DNA from: an uncultured Draconibacterium sp.
Lineage (GTDB): Bacteria; Bacteroidota; Bacteroidia; Bacteroidales; Prolixibacteraceae
NCBI RefSeq assembly: GCF_963677575.1
Contig: NZ_OY782038.1
Location: forward strand, 2,545,501-2,609,500
Reading direction: 5' to 3'
DNA length: 64,000 nt
Below are positions 8,635-18,800 of the stretch, piece after piece. A model generated the notes under the pieces. It was not told the origin of the DNA, searched no databases, and was given only the letters and a program-made list of their open reading frames with translations. A program made the translations under genes and the position numbers. The stretch's first letter is position 1, and each line of letters opens with the position of its first letter.

Positions 8635-9975
8635 TTAATCTTCAATTTCTTCGTAGCTTGGACTAAGGTCGACATGCTTCATGCGCATTTCTGTAAAAAT
8701 GGCAGCGACTACCAACAATACTACATTTCCAATAATCAATGCAGTGGAAAGCTGAATAATATTCAACCAAATATTAAAAACAGCACAAGCGGTAGAAAAA
8801 ATTATTATAAATATCAACATATTTTTACCACTCTTAAATTTTGATCTTTCCCATCCGGCCGGACTAATTTTTGGCAATTTCCATGTGTAAGCACATATAA
8901 TTGCGACTGCTAATGTAGTCAGAATTAAACACAGATTTCCAAGAATACTAATTGACAAACCTGAGATAATGCAAACCACAGCTATTACATATAAAATCGC
9001 GAGCAGGATAACCGGAGTTTTATATTTTGGATGTAAATAGGCAAGTTTTTGTGGTAACCATCCGTCATCGCAACCTTGTAGAATTGGTTTTGTTGCCCAA
9101 GCAAATTGTGCGTTTAAGGTTGAAATTAGCGCAAACATTGCACCACAAACGATAAAGAATACATACAGCGGACGAGATAAAACAGTTTCTGCAACTGTTG
9201 CTAAATTTACACCCGCAACTTGTTCAACAGGAAGAACGCCGGCAGCAACTACACCAATTATACCATATATAATAGCTACTACCAGTGTTGAAATAATCAT
9301 AACAAGAGGAATATCTCTGATTGGATTTTTTGCTTCTGCTGATAAGTTTGTAACCACTGTACCACCACCCACGGCAAATGTAAGTAAAGCACCTGCCTGC
9401 AATAGCCCGTCAAAGCCATTGGTCATAAATCCCTGTGAAAAATAGTCTGGTTGGATATGGGTAACACCAAAGGCAGCAAATATACCAAGCGCAACACATA
9501 AAAGAATTACGATAACCTTTTGGAATTTTGCCATAACATCTACACCAATAATGTTAACAATAAAAAACACAGTAGTTAGAATTAACGCGATGGTCTTCTC
9601 GCCTCCAAAATGAAATAATGAAATAAAGTAGCTGGCAAATGAAAGCGAAAACATTGCCAACGAGAGGTTGCTTAGCGCATTTACAATGGTATAAATACCG
9701 GCCATGCGCTTACCGGCCAACATCGCAACCATCGTATATTCTCCTCCTCGTACGCATACTGTTCCACAAATTAAAATTTTTGGAATAGAATATCCGACTA
9801 CCAAAACTGCCGAAATAATAAATGCAATCGGAACCGAACGACCGGTTAATGCAATGGCTGCTCCTAACAAAGTCATAATACCGGCACCAATAATCTGCCC
9901 AATTGCGGTACTCATCAAATCCCAAAACCCCAGTGTTTTTTTTAACTGTTTTGTAGAATTGCCTTGTTTTGCCAT
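8635..9975 (-). CDS. APC-superfamily amino-acid permease
   Basis: A 446-residue inner-membrane protein with about twelve hydrophobic segments. The first helix carries the APC-type unwound motif GQIIGAGIMTLLG, followed by AIALTGRSVP. This fold imports or exchanges amino acids using ion gradients. It starts 16 nt after the stop of the cysteine desulfidase gene and ends 24 nt before malY, so the three are very probably one operon segment. E. coli has a comparable pair in which the cysteine desulfidase CyuA is coupled to the transporter CyuP, though that transporter belongs to a different family. By this context the likely cargo is cysteine, cystine, a Cys-containing dipeptide product or glutamate. 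Specificity cannot be read from the sequence. Confidence 0.85.
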   Translation of the reverse strand: MAKQGNSTKQLKKTLGFWDLMSTAIGQIIGAGIMTLLGAAIALTGRSVPIAFIISAVLVVGYSIPKILICGTVCVRGGEYTMVAMLAGKRMAGIYTIVNALSNLSLAMFSLSFASYFISLFHFGGEKTIALILTTVFFIVNIIGVDVMAKFQKVIVILLCVALGIFAAFGVTHIQPDYFSQGFMTNGFDGLLQAGALLTFAVGGGTVVTNLSAEAKNPIRDIPLVMIISTLVVAIIYGIIGVVAAGVLPVEQVAGVNLATVAETVLSRPLYVFFIVCGAMFALISTLNAQFAWATKPILQGCDDGWLPQKLAYLHPKYKTPVILLAILYVIAVVCIISGLSISILGNLCLILTTLAVAIICAYTWKLPKISPAGWERSKFKSGKNMLIFIIIFSTACAVFNIWLNIIQLSTALIIGNVVLLVVAAIFTEMRMKHVDLSPSYEEIED

Positions 9976-9991
9976 AATAAAATATCTTAAT

Positions 9992-11275
9992 TTATTTCTT
10001 AGTCATTATATCAAGCACCATCTTATCGGTCTGGGTCATTCCTTCCGACCCAATATCGGTTAGGTTTCTGATGGTCTTATCCACGTCGTTATCGGCAATT
10101 CCTTCCAACGACGAAACCACTTTATTGTCCATGGCCATCATGGCCGAAAAAGTAGCTGACGATGCAGCATTTGAAACTTTAAGTGCACAACTCGGTTTCG
10201 CACCATCGCAAATTACTCCGGCAATATTTCCGATCATATTTTTTACGGAATAGGCTACCTGGTCGCGGTTGCCTCCCATTAAATAGGTAATTCCGCACGA
10301 TGCCCCAATTCCGGCAACTGTCACGCCACACAATCCTGACAGGCGACCCAAACCTCTCTTTATGTATATTACCATCAGGTGACTCAATGCCAGTGCACGG
10401 ATCATTTGCTCTTTGGGTTTGTTCATTTCCTCAGCAAAAACAACCACCGGCAAGGTTGCTGTGATGCCCTGGTTTCCGCTTCCCGAATTGCTCATTACCG
10501 GAATCATTGCTCCGGCCATACGAACATCGCAGGCAGCAGCTGTAACTGCAACAAGCTTGTTGTATACACTGTCACCCATAATATTCTGATACGAACTACT
10601 TTGAATCACACGAGCAACAGAATGCCCGAAAGTTCCGTTAGCAGATTCATCGGCAGCCAATTTATTCAGGATGGCAGCCTGTTGCAGAAACTCCAATTCT
10701 TCAAGCGGAGTTTCAGTTGCAAAATCGTAGATCTTACTGAAATTGAGATCCACCTGATCGGTATCCTCTTTTGTGATTTTATTGCCCGAGAGTTTATCGA
10801 GTATCACCACATCATTCGACTCTACAAAGGCAATGTTCGTATGCGTTCCACAGATTATTGCTTTTGAATGCGCTTTGTCGCCAAAACAACAGGCTTCGAT
10901 GTACAATTTATCAGGAGCATCTTCTTTCAGGTGTACAAATATCTGCTTCTCCTCAACCACCTGCTTTGCTTCCTCCAACTTGTCGGCATCCAGGTCCTTC
11001 AAAACCTCTAAACCGTATTCCGATCGGCCGATGACTATACCCAAAGCAATCGCAATGGGAAGTCCGATCATTCCTGTTCCCGGAATTCCAACGCCCATTG
11101 AATTTTTGAGAATATTACTGCTTAAGTACAATTCGGTACGAACAACTTTCTCACCAAGCACCTCTCTTGCTTTCGATACTGCCAATGCTACGGCAACCGG
11201 TTCGGTACAGCCAATAGCAGGCACCACTTCACGCTTCATGAGGTGAAGAATAACTTCAGTCTCTTCCTTTTTCAT
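9992..11275 (-). CDS. cyuA: L-cysteine desulfidase (CyuA/YhaM, UPF0597 family)
   Basis: This family converts L-cysteine to pyruvate, ammonia and sulfide with an oxygen-sensitive [4Fe-4S] cluster. The 427-residue protein closely follows E. coli CyuA (YhaM): GCTEP with Cys23 near the start, VPGTGM-like IPGTGMIGLPIA, GTHTNI, MSNSGSGNQGITATLPVV, and CDGAKPSCALKVS near the C-terminus. These supply the expected cluster cysteines. It lies between the secreted hydrolase genes and the permease on the minus strand, 48 nt after the Ntn hydrolase and 16 nt before the permease. The context makes it the step that disposes of cysteine released by upstream peptidases. Production of H2S would follow. Family assignment is strong; the activity in this organism is inferred from the family. 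Confidence 0.9.
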   Translation of the reverse strand: MKKEETEVILHLMKREVVPAIGCTEPVAVALAVSKAREVLGEKVVRTELYLSSNILKNSMGVGIPGTGMIGLPIAIALGIVIGRSEYGLEVLKDLDADKLEEAKQVVEEKQIFVHLKEDAPDKLYIEACCFGDKAHSKAIICGTHTNIAFVESNDVVILDKLSGNKITKEDTDQVDLNFSKIYDFATETPLEELEFLQQAAILNKLAADESANGTFGHSVARVIQSSSYQNIMGDSVYNKLVAVTAAACDVRMAGAMIPVMSNSGSGNQGITATLPVVVFAEEMNKPKEQMIRALALSHLMVIYIKRGLGRLSGLCGVTVAGIGASCGITYLMGGNRDQVAYSVKNMIGNIAGVICDGAKPSCALKVSNAASSATFSAMMAMDNKVVSSLEGIADNDVDKTIRNLTDIGSEGMTQTDKMVLDIMTKK

Positions 11276-11323
11276 CTGAAAAAAATTAAAAAACAGGGGG
11301 CAACAATGAACAGAATCTTTTAT

Positions 11324-12559
11324 TTATTCGCTGAGTAAATCGACACCAAATTGTTCTTTGTACGAAGCATCAAGATAACTGTCAACCCAAGCGTTGAATT
11401 CGGCAACATCCTTTTTAGAGTACTTCTCATCCAGTTTCGATATCAGTTCCCCGGCTTTGTCAAAGATAACATCTTCAATTGGTTTTAGCAGCTGCCAGTA
11501 ACCTGTTCCTTCCTCATTTAAAACCGGAGAAAGGTTTATGTAGTTTGTTCCTTTATCAATGGTAATCGGGAAACATTCTGCTTTAAAACCAAGGGCTGCG
11601 TTACACACCGGCGCTCTGTAATCGTCCATGTTCATTTCTGCTGTTTTTGGTAATTCTTCAGACGACAACCAGGCAGGAATTGCAACCGAAGTTAAAGGGA
11701 AACCAAGAATGGTCCACATCATCATATTGTCAACATGTTCCTCATCCTTTGCTCCAACAAACATAAACGACGAAGCTGTTGAAACACGTGGAATGTAATC
11801 GATGAAAAAACGAAAATCAGCAACATCCTTTTTTGCAGGAATATTCACGGTTAAATCGGTTTTTGTACGTGGATGATATAAACTACGAGGAATAGCCTGC
11901 AATAAATATTCTGCACTGAGTTTGTTTTCTTCCCAGGCATTATTCAGTACGCGAATGGCATTATCGTATCGATTGTAACCAAAACCAACACTCAAATCTC
12001 CACTCATCGAATGGTTGGTACGAACCACAATTCCGCGCGGTGCTACTACCGGGTCGTTAACATCTACTTTTACGTATTTGTAGTTTCCTGTCTCGAAATA
12101 CGCCGCTCCACCATAAGCGTCGATAACACCATAATTAGAATTCACTCCCATTGGGCGAGATAAGGTGTCGAGAAAATGCTGAAAGTCGTCAACAGAAGCA
12201 CAAACCATCAGCGCTTTTTTCATTACAACGCCATCCTGGCCCTTAAACTTTGTAGTGTCGCCAACATTGTTGGTATATGCAGCAGTGTTAATGATTGCAA
12301 AACCTTTTTCATTGTATCCGCCCCAAACCGACTTGTTCCAACGTTTCTCAACGGCATCAACAAGCCCCATATATTTGTATTTCCCGTCCGTAAAAAGATG
12401 GAGTGCGTTGTCCATTGTTCCGGTATCGCGATTTTTGAACAAAATCGGTTTGCCATCAACTGTATATTTCCCTGAAATAATAAATGAAGTACAGGCTATT
12501 GCGTTACTTCCAAAAAGAAGAAACAAGCCTAAAATTGTAAATAATATTAGTTTTTTCAT
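11324..12559 (-). CDS. Secreted Ntn-type hydrolase (C69 dipeptidase / choloylglycine hydrolase-like)
   Basis: A 411-residue exported protein. The signal peptide MKKLILFTILGLFLLFGSNA ends at IA|CTSFIISG, so cleavage would expose Cys23, the N-terminal nucleophile expected of this fold. The next segment DGKPILFKNRD matches the conserved stretch after the nucleophile in C69 dipeptidases and related linear amide C-N hydrolases. WGGYNEKGFAI and NTAAY are also family-like. Which branch it belongs to (dipeptidase C69, C45 acyltransferase-like or choloylglycine hydrolase-like) I cannot settle. In this locus a periplasmic dipeptidase that splits Cys-Gly or its S-conjugates would fit between gamma-glutamyltransferase and CyuA; that role is inference. 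The gene is 57 nt downstream of the gamma-glutamyltransferase gene. A lipid-modified N-terminus is possible but the lipobox is poor. Confidence 0.75.
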   Translation of the reverse strand: MKKLILFTILGLFLLFGSNAIACTSFIISGKYTVDGKPILFKNRDTGTMDNALHLFTDGKYKYMGLVDAVEKRWNKSVWGGYNEKGFAIINTAAYTNNVGDTTKFKGQDGVVMKKALMVCASVDDFQHFLDTLSRPMGVNSNYGVIDAYGGAAYFETGNYKYVKVDVNDPVVAPRGIVVRTNHSMSGDLSVGFGYNRYDNAIRVLNNAWEENKLSAEYLLQAIPRSLYHPRTKTDLTVNIPAKKDVADFRFFIDYIPRVSTASSFMFVGAKDEEHVDNMMMWTILGFPLTSVAIPAWLSSEELPKTAEMNMDDYRAPVCNAALGFKAECFPITIDKGTNYINLSPVLNEEGTGYWQLLKPIEDVIFDKAGELISKLDEKYSKKDVAEFNAWVDSYLDASYKEQFGVDLLSE

Positions 12560-12616
12560 ACAATTTAATATTTAACCGAAGAGTAATATCTTCTTTTTAT
12601 TGTAATTAATTTCTTT

Positions 12617-14341
12617 CTAATTTACGCCAACAGCGGTATTATCGGCACGAGGATCGGATCCTCCCTGCAGATTACCGTTGGAAAGTACCGTTACAGCATT
12701 CAACTGCCCTAATGTACCCCGTTCCTGCATAGTGTGCCCAAGTTGCTCCAACTGCTGTACCACTGTTGAATCGAGCCCGTTGTTTTCGTACAAAATCAAA
12801 TCGGGCAACCACTGATGATGCGCTTTTTTCGCATCAATAGCCTCCTGTATATCCATACCAAATTCTGTTACATTTAATATAGTTTGGTATACAGAAGTAA
12901 TAATAGTTGATCCACCGGGAGTACCGACAACCATAAAAAGCTCGCCGTCTTTTTCCAAAATGGTGGGTGTCATCGAACTTAACATTCTTTTTTCAGGTGC
13001 AATTGCATTGGCTTCGCCGCCAACCAATCCAAACTGGTTAGGCACTCCGGCTTTCGCACTAAAATCGTCCATTTCATTGTTCAAAAAGAAACCCGATTTT
13101 TCTACGTACACCTTTGAACCGAAAATTCCGTTTAGCGTAGTTGTTATTGCAATGGCATTATGATCTTTGTCAACGATTGAAAAGTGTGTTGTCTCGGTGC
13201 TTTCAATCACCTTCACATTACCTTCCTTAATATCGTGCGAATCGGTTTTCGCATCCAGGTGAATATCTGCAAACCGCCCTTTCAGGTAATTACTATCCAG
13301 CAACATTTTAACCGGAACATCGTAAAAATCCGGATCGCCTAAGTATGTTGCTCTGTCGGCATAAACCCATCTTTCCAATTCTGTCATTACATGAATACTT
13401 TTTGCAGAATTATGCCCGAATTCACTGAAATTATACGCCTCACTTCCTTTTAGCAACTGAAGTACAGCTACTCCTCCACTTGATGGTGGCGGCATTGAAA
13501 TTACTTTATAATTATGGAATGTGCCTTCTACCGGCGTTCTCCAAACCGAATGATAATCATCAAGATCTTCCTGCGAAATAATTCCGCCGGTTTTGGTCAT
13601 TTCCTCAATTAAATTCTTTGCTGTTTCACCGGCATAAAATCCATCGCGACCGTTATCACGAATTAACTTTAAGGTTTCGGCCAACTCCGGTAGTACAACC
13701 AAATCACCGGGCTTCCAGTTTCCTCCATTGTAATAATACGTTGTACTGTCGTTGGCCAGCAAAATATATTCCTGACTACGGTTATATTTTCGAGCCTCTT
13801 TTTCTGTTAAAGGGAAACCATTTTCAGCCAGATCGATAGCAGGCTGAACCAGCTTTTCGAAAGGCATCGACCCCAATTTCCCGTACAATTGCATCATTCC
13901 GTCAACCGATCCGGGCACTCCAACTGCCAGTGAACCAAATGAAGAGAGCCGTGGAATTACATCGCCCTTGTCATCCTGATACATCGTTTCGGTTGCCGAC
14001 TTTGGCGCCTTTTCACGAAAATCGAGACTGCCGTATTCTCCATCTGCTTTTCGATAAACTGCAAAACCACCACCGCCGATATTTCCGGCGCCCGGATAAA
14101 CTACTGCCAGTGCAAAATGCACAGCGATAGCTGCATCGTAAGCATTTCCTCCCTCCGCCAAAATTTGCGCTCCAACTTCGGAAGCCAGGGGATGAGCAGA
14201 AGTTACCATACCATTATCTGCAACAACTCCCCTTCCGGAGATAAGAATCGCTTTAGATTCTGATTTAGTGTCGTTGCACGCAGTAAGCAAAAAAACGGAA
14301 ACAATTCCGATAATCAGTTTTTGCCAGTTTCTACAAAACAT
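12617..14341 (-). CDS. ggt: Gamma-glutamyltransferase, lipoprotein (glutathione hydrolase)
   Basis: An Ntn-fold enzyme that removes the gamma-glutamyl group from glutathione and similar peptides, giving glutamate (or a transpeptidation product) and Cys-Gly. From the ATG at 14341 the protein has 574 residues. MFCRNWQKLIIGIVSVFLL followed by TAC is a lipoprotein signal with Cys22 lipidated, so it should be anchored outside the inner membrane, possibly on the surface. The autoprocessing site is TTHFSIVDKDHN, with the nucleophile Thr384 becoming the N-terminus of the small subunit. Substrate motifs GNIGGGGF, NNEMDDF, SSMTPTI and GTPGGSTI are present. A GTG at 14368 is an alternative start that adds nine residues. 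It follows susD after 109 nt that contain a strong hairpin, so its level is probably set below that of susCD. Confidence 0.93.
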   Translation of the reverse strand: MFCRNWQKLIIGIVSVFLLTACNDTKSESKAILISGRGVVADNGMVTSAHPLASEVGAQILAEGGNAYDAAIAVHFALAVVYPGAGNIGGGGFAVYRKADGEYGSLDFREKAPKSATETMYQDDKGDVIPRLSSFGSLAVGVPGSVDGMMQLYGKLGSMPFEKLVQPAIDLAENGFPLTEKEARKYNRSQEYILLANDSTTYYYNGGNWKPGDLVVLPELAETLKLIRDNGRDGFYAGETAKNLIEEMTKTGGIISQEDLDDYHSVWRTPVEGTFHNYKVISMPPPSSGGVAVLQLLKGSEAYNFSEFGHNSAKSIHVMTELERWVYADRATYLGDPDFYDVPVKMLLDSNYLKGRFADIHLDAKTDSHDIKEGNVKVIESTETTHFSIVDKDHNAIAITTTLNGIFGSKVYVEKSGFFLNNEMDDFSAKAGVPNQFGLVGGEANAIAPEKRMLSSMTPTILEKDGELFMVVGTPGGSTIITSVYQTILNVTEFGMDIQEAIDAKKAHHQWLPDLILYENNGLDSTVVQQLEQLGHTMQERGTLGQLNAVTVLSNGNLQGGSDPRADNTAVGVN

Positions 14342-14404
14342 ACAGATTGAAAAATTTTTAAAAATCACCCTTTAAATCTATTTATTAATAATAATTAAGG
14401 AATC

Positions 14405-14428
14405 GGGAGGATAATTGCTTATCCTCCC
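14405..14428 (-). terminator. Intercistronic hairpin between susD and ggt
   Basis: A perfect 10-bp stem (14405-14414 with 14419-14428) closed by a 4-nt loop, lying 22 nt past the susD stop codon and 63 nt before the ggt start. No long U-tract follows on the minus strand, so it is more likely an mRNA-stabilising or partial attenuation hairpin than a full terminator. Its GGAGGAT/ATCCTCC core recurs at 19440-19461. Confidence 0.65.
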
Positions 14429-14450
14429 AGAACCGTTTAACTTAAAATTA

Positions 14451-15857
14451 CTATCTATTAACCTCTGTTGGAGCATATGCTCCCGGCTCAGCCGGCGAAG
14501 AGGTATTTGATTCTAATTCATCACTTGGATATATCAAGCGCTCAACATTTACTGTTTGTGTTGGTGTATTCAAACCGAAAGGAACGGCAATATCCGAGTC
14601 GTCTTTCAATAATCTTCGCGTATCATCAAAAGGCATAAAAGTCATAAACCCGGTTAAGTACCTTTCTTCAACAATCTCTCTTAGCAATGCTCTATCAGCA
14701 GATAAGCCATCTTCATTTTCAATACCTCCTGCATCAAAATCAGCAGAGTCGTATGCATCGTACTGCATTGCCAACGACTCAACACTTGAGTTAAACAAAG
14801 CTCCCGAGCTTAACACGCTTCTTAAAGTATTTAAATGCCCCAAACCAGTGGCAAAACTCTGAGACCTTGCTCCTGCTTCAGCAAGAATTAATAAATTCTC
14901 CTGGTACGAAACAAGTGGTTGAGGTTCGAATTGTGCCGCAATACCGGTGTTTCCATCAGCATTGTCATGATCAATCGTATAATACTGTGTACGTGCTTCT
15001 TCGTTGGTTTTTACATTTGAGCGCGAACCAAGAAGTTCAAGCAAATAACTTGGATGCGTATCGTCAGGGACAACACCAATACGGAATCCTCCGGCAAACA
15101 ATCGCGAATAGATAGTATTTTTTGATCCCGGATCGGTAACTCCGTCATACGGAACAAACAACATACTATTTTCTACCGACGATACTCCGTTCATTGCAGC
15201 AGTATAAGCTTCGCTATATTCTTTTGTTATCATGTAATAGCGGGCTTTTAATGTGTATGCCGATTCTATCCATTTTTCTTCGTCGCCATTAAAAATGTAA
15301 TCGCCGGTAACCACATCGCCTGCAGTAACATTTTCCAAATCGCTGATTGCTTCAGAAAGCAACGATTGCAAAGCGCTAAACACAGCCTTTTGATTATCAA
15401 ATACCGGATTATCGCTTTCGCTTAATGCTTCAGAATAAGGAATATCACCAAATAAAGAAGCGTATGTTCCGACAAGATGCGCTTCAACAACTTTGGAAAT
15501 ACCCATATAAAGATAATTGCCGGCTTTTCTTTCGCGGATGTTACGCAATGGTGTAAGCACACTCTGATAACCATCCCAGTCGAAAGTACGATCGGTAAAA
15601 ATATAGCTGTAATACTCTTGTTCAACCTGCTCGTAACCGATTAGCTGACCAGAATAATAACTGGCCACACGATTATACACTCCCAGTTGAATCATCATAT
15701 TTTCAATTTCGGCACCCTTTAAAAAGAGGCCTGCGTCAACAGCATCAACAGTTAACTGGTTTGGATTGTCGTTTATATCATCTACCAAATCCTGACAACT
15801 AAAAAAAGAAGTTAGAACCGCTAACGCAAATATGTATTTTATATATATCCTTTTCAT
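14451..15857 (-). CDS. SusD-like substrate-binding lipoprotein (SusD/RagB, SusD-like_2 type)
   Basis: A 468-residue outer-membrane lipoprotein paired with the SusC gene just upstream. From the ATG at 15857 the signal is MKRIYIKYIFALAVLTSFFS with Cys21 lipidated. Two in-frame ATGs lie six and three codons further upstream (15875, 15866) but would put extra charge ahead of the signal. Family marks are NDNPNQLT after the signal, GDIPYSEAL, the DLENV helix and ALKARYYMI-like TLKARYYMITKEYSEAYTAA. C-terminal LILAEAGARSQ and the ERYLTGFM segment are also family-like. The form resembles the SusD-like_2 branch, which often accompanies peptide or other non-glycan transporters. It starts 19 nt after the SusC stop. 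The ligand is unknown from sequence; the neighbours suggest a gamma-glutamyl peptide. Confidence 0.93.
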   Translation of the reverse strand: MKRIYIKYIFALAVLTSFFSCQDLVDDINDNPNQLTVDAVDAGLFLKGAEIENMMIQLGVYNRVASYYSGQLIGYEQVEQEYYSYIFTDRTFDWDGYQSVLTPLRNIRERKAGNYLYMGISKVVEAHLVGTYASLFGDIPYSEALSESDNPVFDNQKAVFSALQSLLSEAISDLENVTAGDVVTGDYIFNGDEEKWIESAYTLKARYYMITKEYSEAYTAAMNGVSSVENSMLFVPYDGVTDPGSKNTIYSRLFAGGFRIGVVPDDTHPSYLLELLGSRSNVKTNEEARTQYYTIDHDNADGNTGIAAQFEPQPLVSYQENLLILAEAGARSQSFATGLGHLNTLRSVLSSGALFNSSVESLAMQYDAYDSADFDAGGIENEDGLSADRALLREIVEERYLTGFMTFMPFDDTRRLLKDDSDIAVPFGLNTPTQTVNVERLIYPSDELESNTSSPAEPGAYAPTEVNR

Positions 15858-15876
15858 AATTTCCATTTTAAACATT

Positions 15877-18800
15877 CTATAAATTCAATTGCAGGTTAAA
15901 CAATACTGAACGGGTACCCGGGTTGTTAAAGTAGTTCATACCCGAAACAATACTTACACCGTAGTTATTCGTCTCAGGATCAACGTCTCTAACTTTTGTC
16001 CACAAGAATAGATCTCTACCGGTTACTGAAACCCGTAATGATTTAATTGCAAATTTTTGAGTGATATTTACCTTATTGAATGTATAACCTAAAGTTACGT
16101 TGCGAAGTTTTGTCCACGAAGCATCGTCGAGGAACAGGTCGTTGGCCTTACTAAATCCTAAGCCACCACCAATTGACTGGCGATACCAGGTTTCATCCAA
16201 CAAAACATCACCACCTCCAAAGTCTTCAATATTACCACGCACTGTTGATCCGGCCGGGATAACTTCTCCGCTATGGTTTACCAGATCTTCAGTTAAAGTA
16301 ACCTCTTTCGACACATCTTCGTGTTTACCAAAACCGTACAACACAATGTTCGTTCTGTTGATGTAATCGCCACCATGAGAATGTTCGAACAATACGCTCA
16401 AATCGAAATTCTTATAGTTCACATCAAAACCTAATCCGCCTCTCCAATCAGGATTTGGATCACCCAGCACTCTGTTGTCAGTATCTAACTGCGGGAATCC
16501 GTTGTCATCAAGAACCATATCCCCGTTTTCATCGCGAAGAGTTCCGGGCATATAGAATGAACTAACCGGATATCCTTTCACAATTTTTGAAGTCCCTCCG
16601 GTATCTACCGTTTCGGCACCGGCAATATCATCAACATTGTTTCGGTTTTTATTAAAGTTGGTATTCAGTTTAACCTGGAAATCTTTTTTATCGATAATTC
16701 TTCCGCCCAAATCAATCTCAATACCTTTATTCGACATGGTTGCCGCATTTTTATAATTATAGGTATAACCTGAACTTGGATTTGTTTTTACAGCGAATAG
16801 AATTCCCGTGGTTTCGTTGTTATAATAGGTGAAATCCAACGAAATACGGTCTTCAATAAAACGCAGGTTAGTACCCACTTCCCATTCCTTTTTAATTTCA
16901 GGAGAAAGTTCTTCGCTTCCCTTTTCACTATCGAACGCATAAGCACCTCCAAAATCTGATAATCCCGCAGTAGCAAGAGTCTGGAATTTATAAGGAGCAG
17001 GCTGAATACCCACTTTACCCCAAGATGCTCTGATTTTACCAAAGCTCAGAAAATCTGATTCAACCAAATCAGTAAACTGCCACGCTACATCAGCCGAAGG
17101 ATAGAAGAAGTTTCCTTTAATACTTGAAGCGGCTTCCACAGTTCCTGAAGTTGTAATATACAGCTGATCGAATAAGCTAAATGAAAGAACACCGTATCCC
17201 CTGTTTGAGCGAATGTGGTTTATAGTTTTATCCCATGAAGTTGCTTCAGGAGCACCACCTGCAAGTGCTGTTGACTGCAAACGAGAAGTTACTGCAAACG
17301 GCGAAACCGAAGTTACATCAATGGTACGATAACGGTCGTTGTAGTTTACACCCAACGTAGCTGTCAGGCTGATATCCTCAGTAATATCGTGATCTATAAT
17401 TGCAATTGCATCAGCATTTACCTCTTTACTGGTAATATCTTGCTGTTCCATACGTCCATTTGCATTACTTCCACCGGCAGAACCAACAGGGAAAAATTCC
17501 ATTCTGTTGTCTTTGTAGAAATCAAGTCCTCCACGAACAATAAATTTAATCCAGTCGGTTGGGTTAATTTCCAATTCCGGTGAAACAACAAAGTGCTCTA
17601 CTTTATCGGGCATTTCCTGCTCGTAAATCGACCATAACGGGTTGTTATAAGTTGGATTTATGTTTTCTCCCAAATGTCTCCTGTACGATCGTTGGCGTTC
17701 GAATACCTCGCCGGCGGCACTTACATACTGACCTTTATAATCAGTTACATCAAAATCGGGAGCATTACGATACAAGCCTAACACAGCACCGTTTGTGTTA
17801 TCACCAGCCTGTTGAACCCTATTCGATTTTACAGAAGTATAGCTAAATTTATTGTTGAACTTCAACCAATCGTAAATATTGGTTTGTGTATTAATTCGGG
17901 CATTGTTACGCTCCAAGGTAAAGTTTCTGATGATACCTTCCTGATCTAGTCTTTCGAAACCAATATAGTACGAAGTGGTTTTTCCACCACCGCTTACAGA
18001 AATATTGTGTTGATCGAACCCGCCGGTTTGAAAAACCTGATCGTAATTGCTATCGGTATAAACTGCAGTAGAATTTTTACCGGTTACCGGGTAGTAAGTT
18101 GTTCCGGTAATATCTCCAACAAAATAGGCTCCACTTGTATTTACTTCATCAGCTGCACCCGAGCGATCGGCAATTTTATCACCCCACGATTCGGCATAAC
18201 TGGCTGACCAAACACCACCGCGCCCCTGGCCATAAGTGCTTTGCAATGGCATTTTCACACTTATCATGTCGAAAGACTTAGTATAAGAGTATTGTACGTT
18301 TGGTTTTTGATTTAAACGACCACTTTTAGTAGTAATTATCACTACTCCGTTGGCCGCTCGCGAGCCCCAAACAGCTGCAGCAGAAGCTCCTTTCAAAATC
18401 TGAACCGATGCAATATCATTCGCATTAATATCATCTAAACGCGACTGCTGACTCAGTTCAGCTCCGTATGCGATGTTGTCGTTACTTAGTGGCGTTCCAT
18501 CAACAATAATCAGTGGCTGACTGTCGCCGTATATCGTGTTAGCTCCCCGAATTTGAATTGACGAACCTGCACCAGGATCACCGTTAGTTCGGCGAATCTG
18601 AACACCGGATGCTTTTCCTGACAGTGCATTAATAACACCCGATTCTCCCGACCGCTCCATTTCACGGGCCTGCACTACCGAGTTAGTTGTTGCAGTTTGG
18701 TCAATCCGAACGGTTGTTCCAAGCGCAGTAACAATCACCTCATCAATTTCGGTAACCGACGATTCCAATTGAATATTGATCTCCGTTTTTGTTCCTACGG

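Noticed and set aside
10379..11246. Two long plus-strand open frames opposite cyuA
   Set aside because: They are shadows of the strongly conserved cysteine desulfidase gene and encode cysteine/histidine-rich, low-likelihood proteins.
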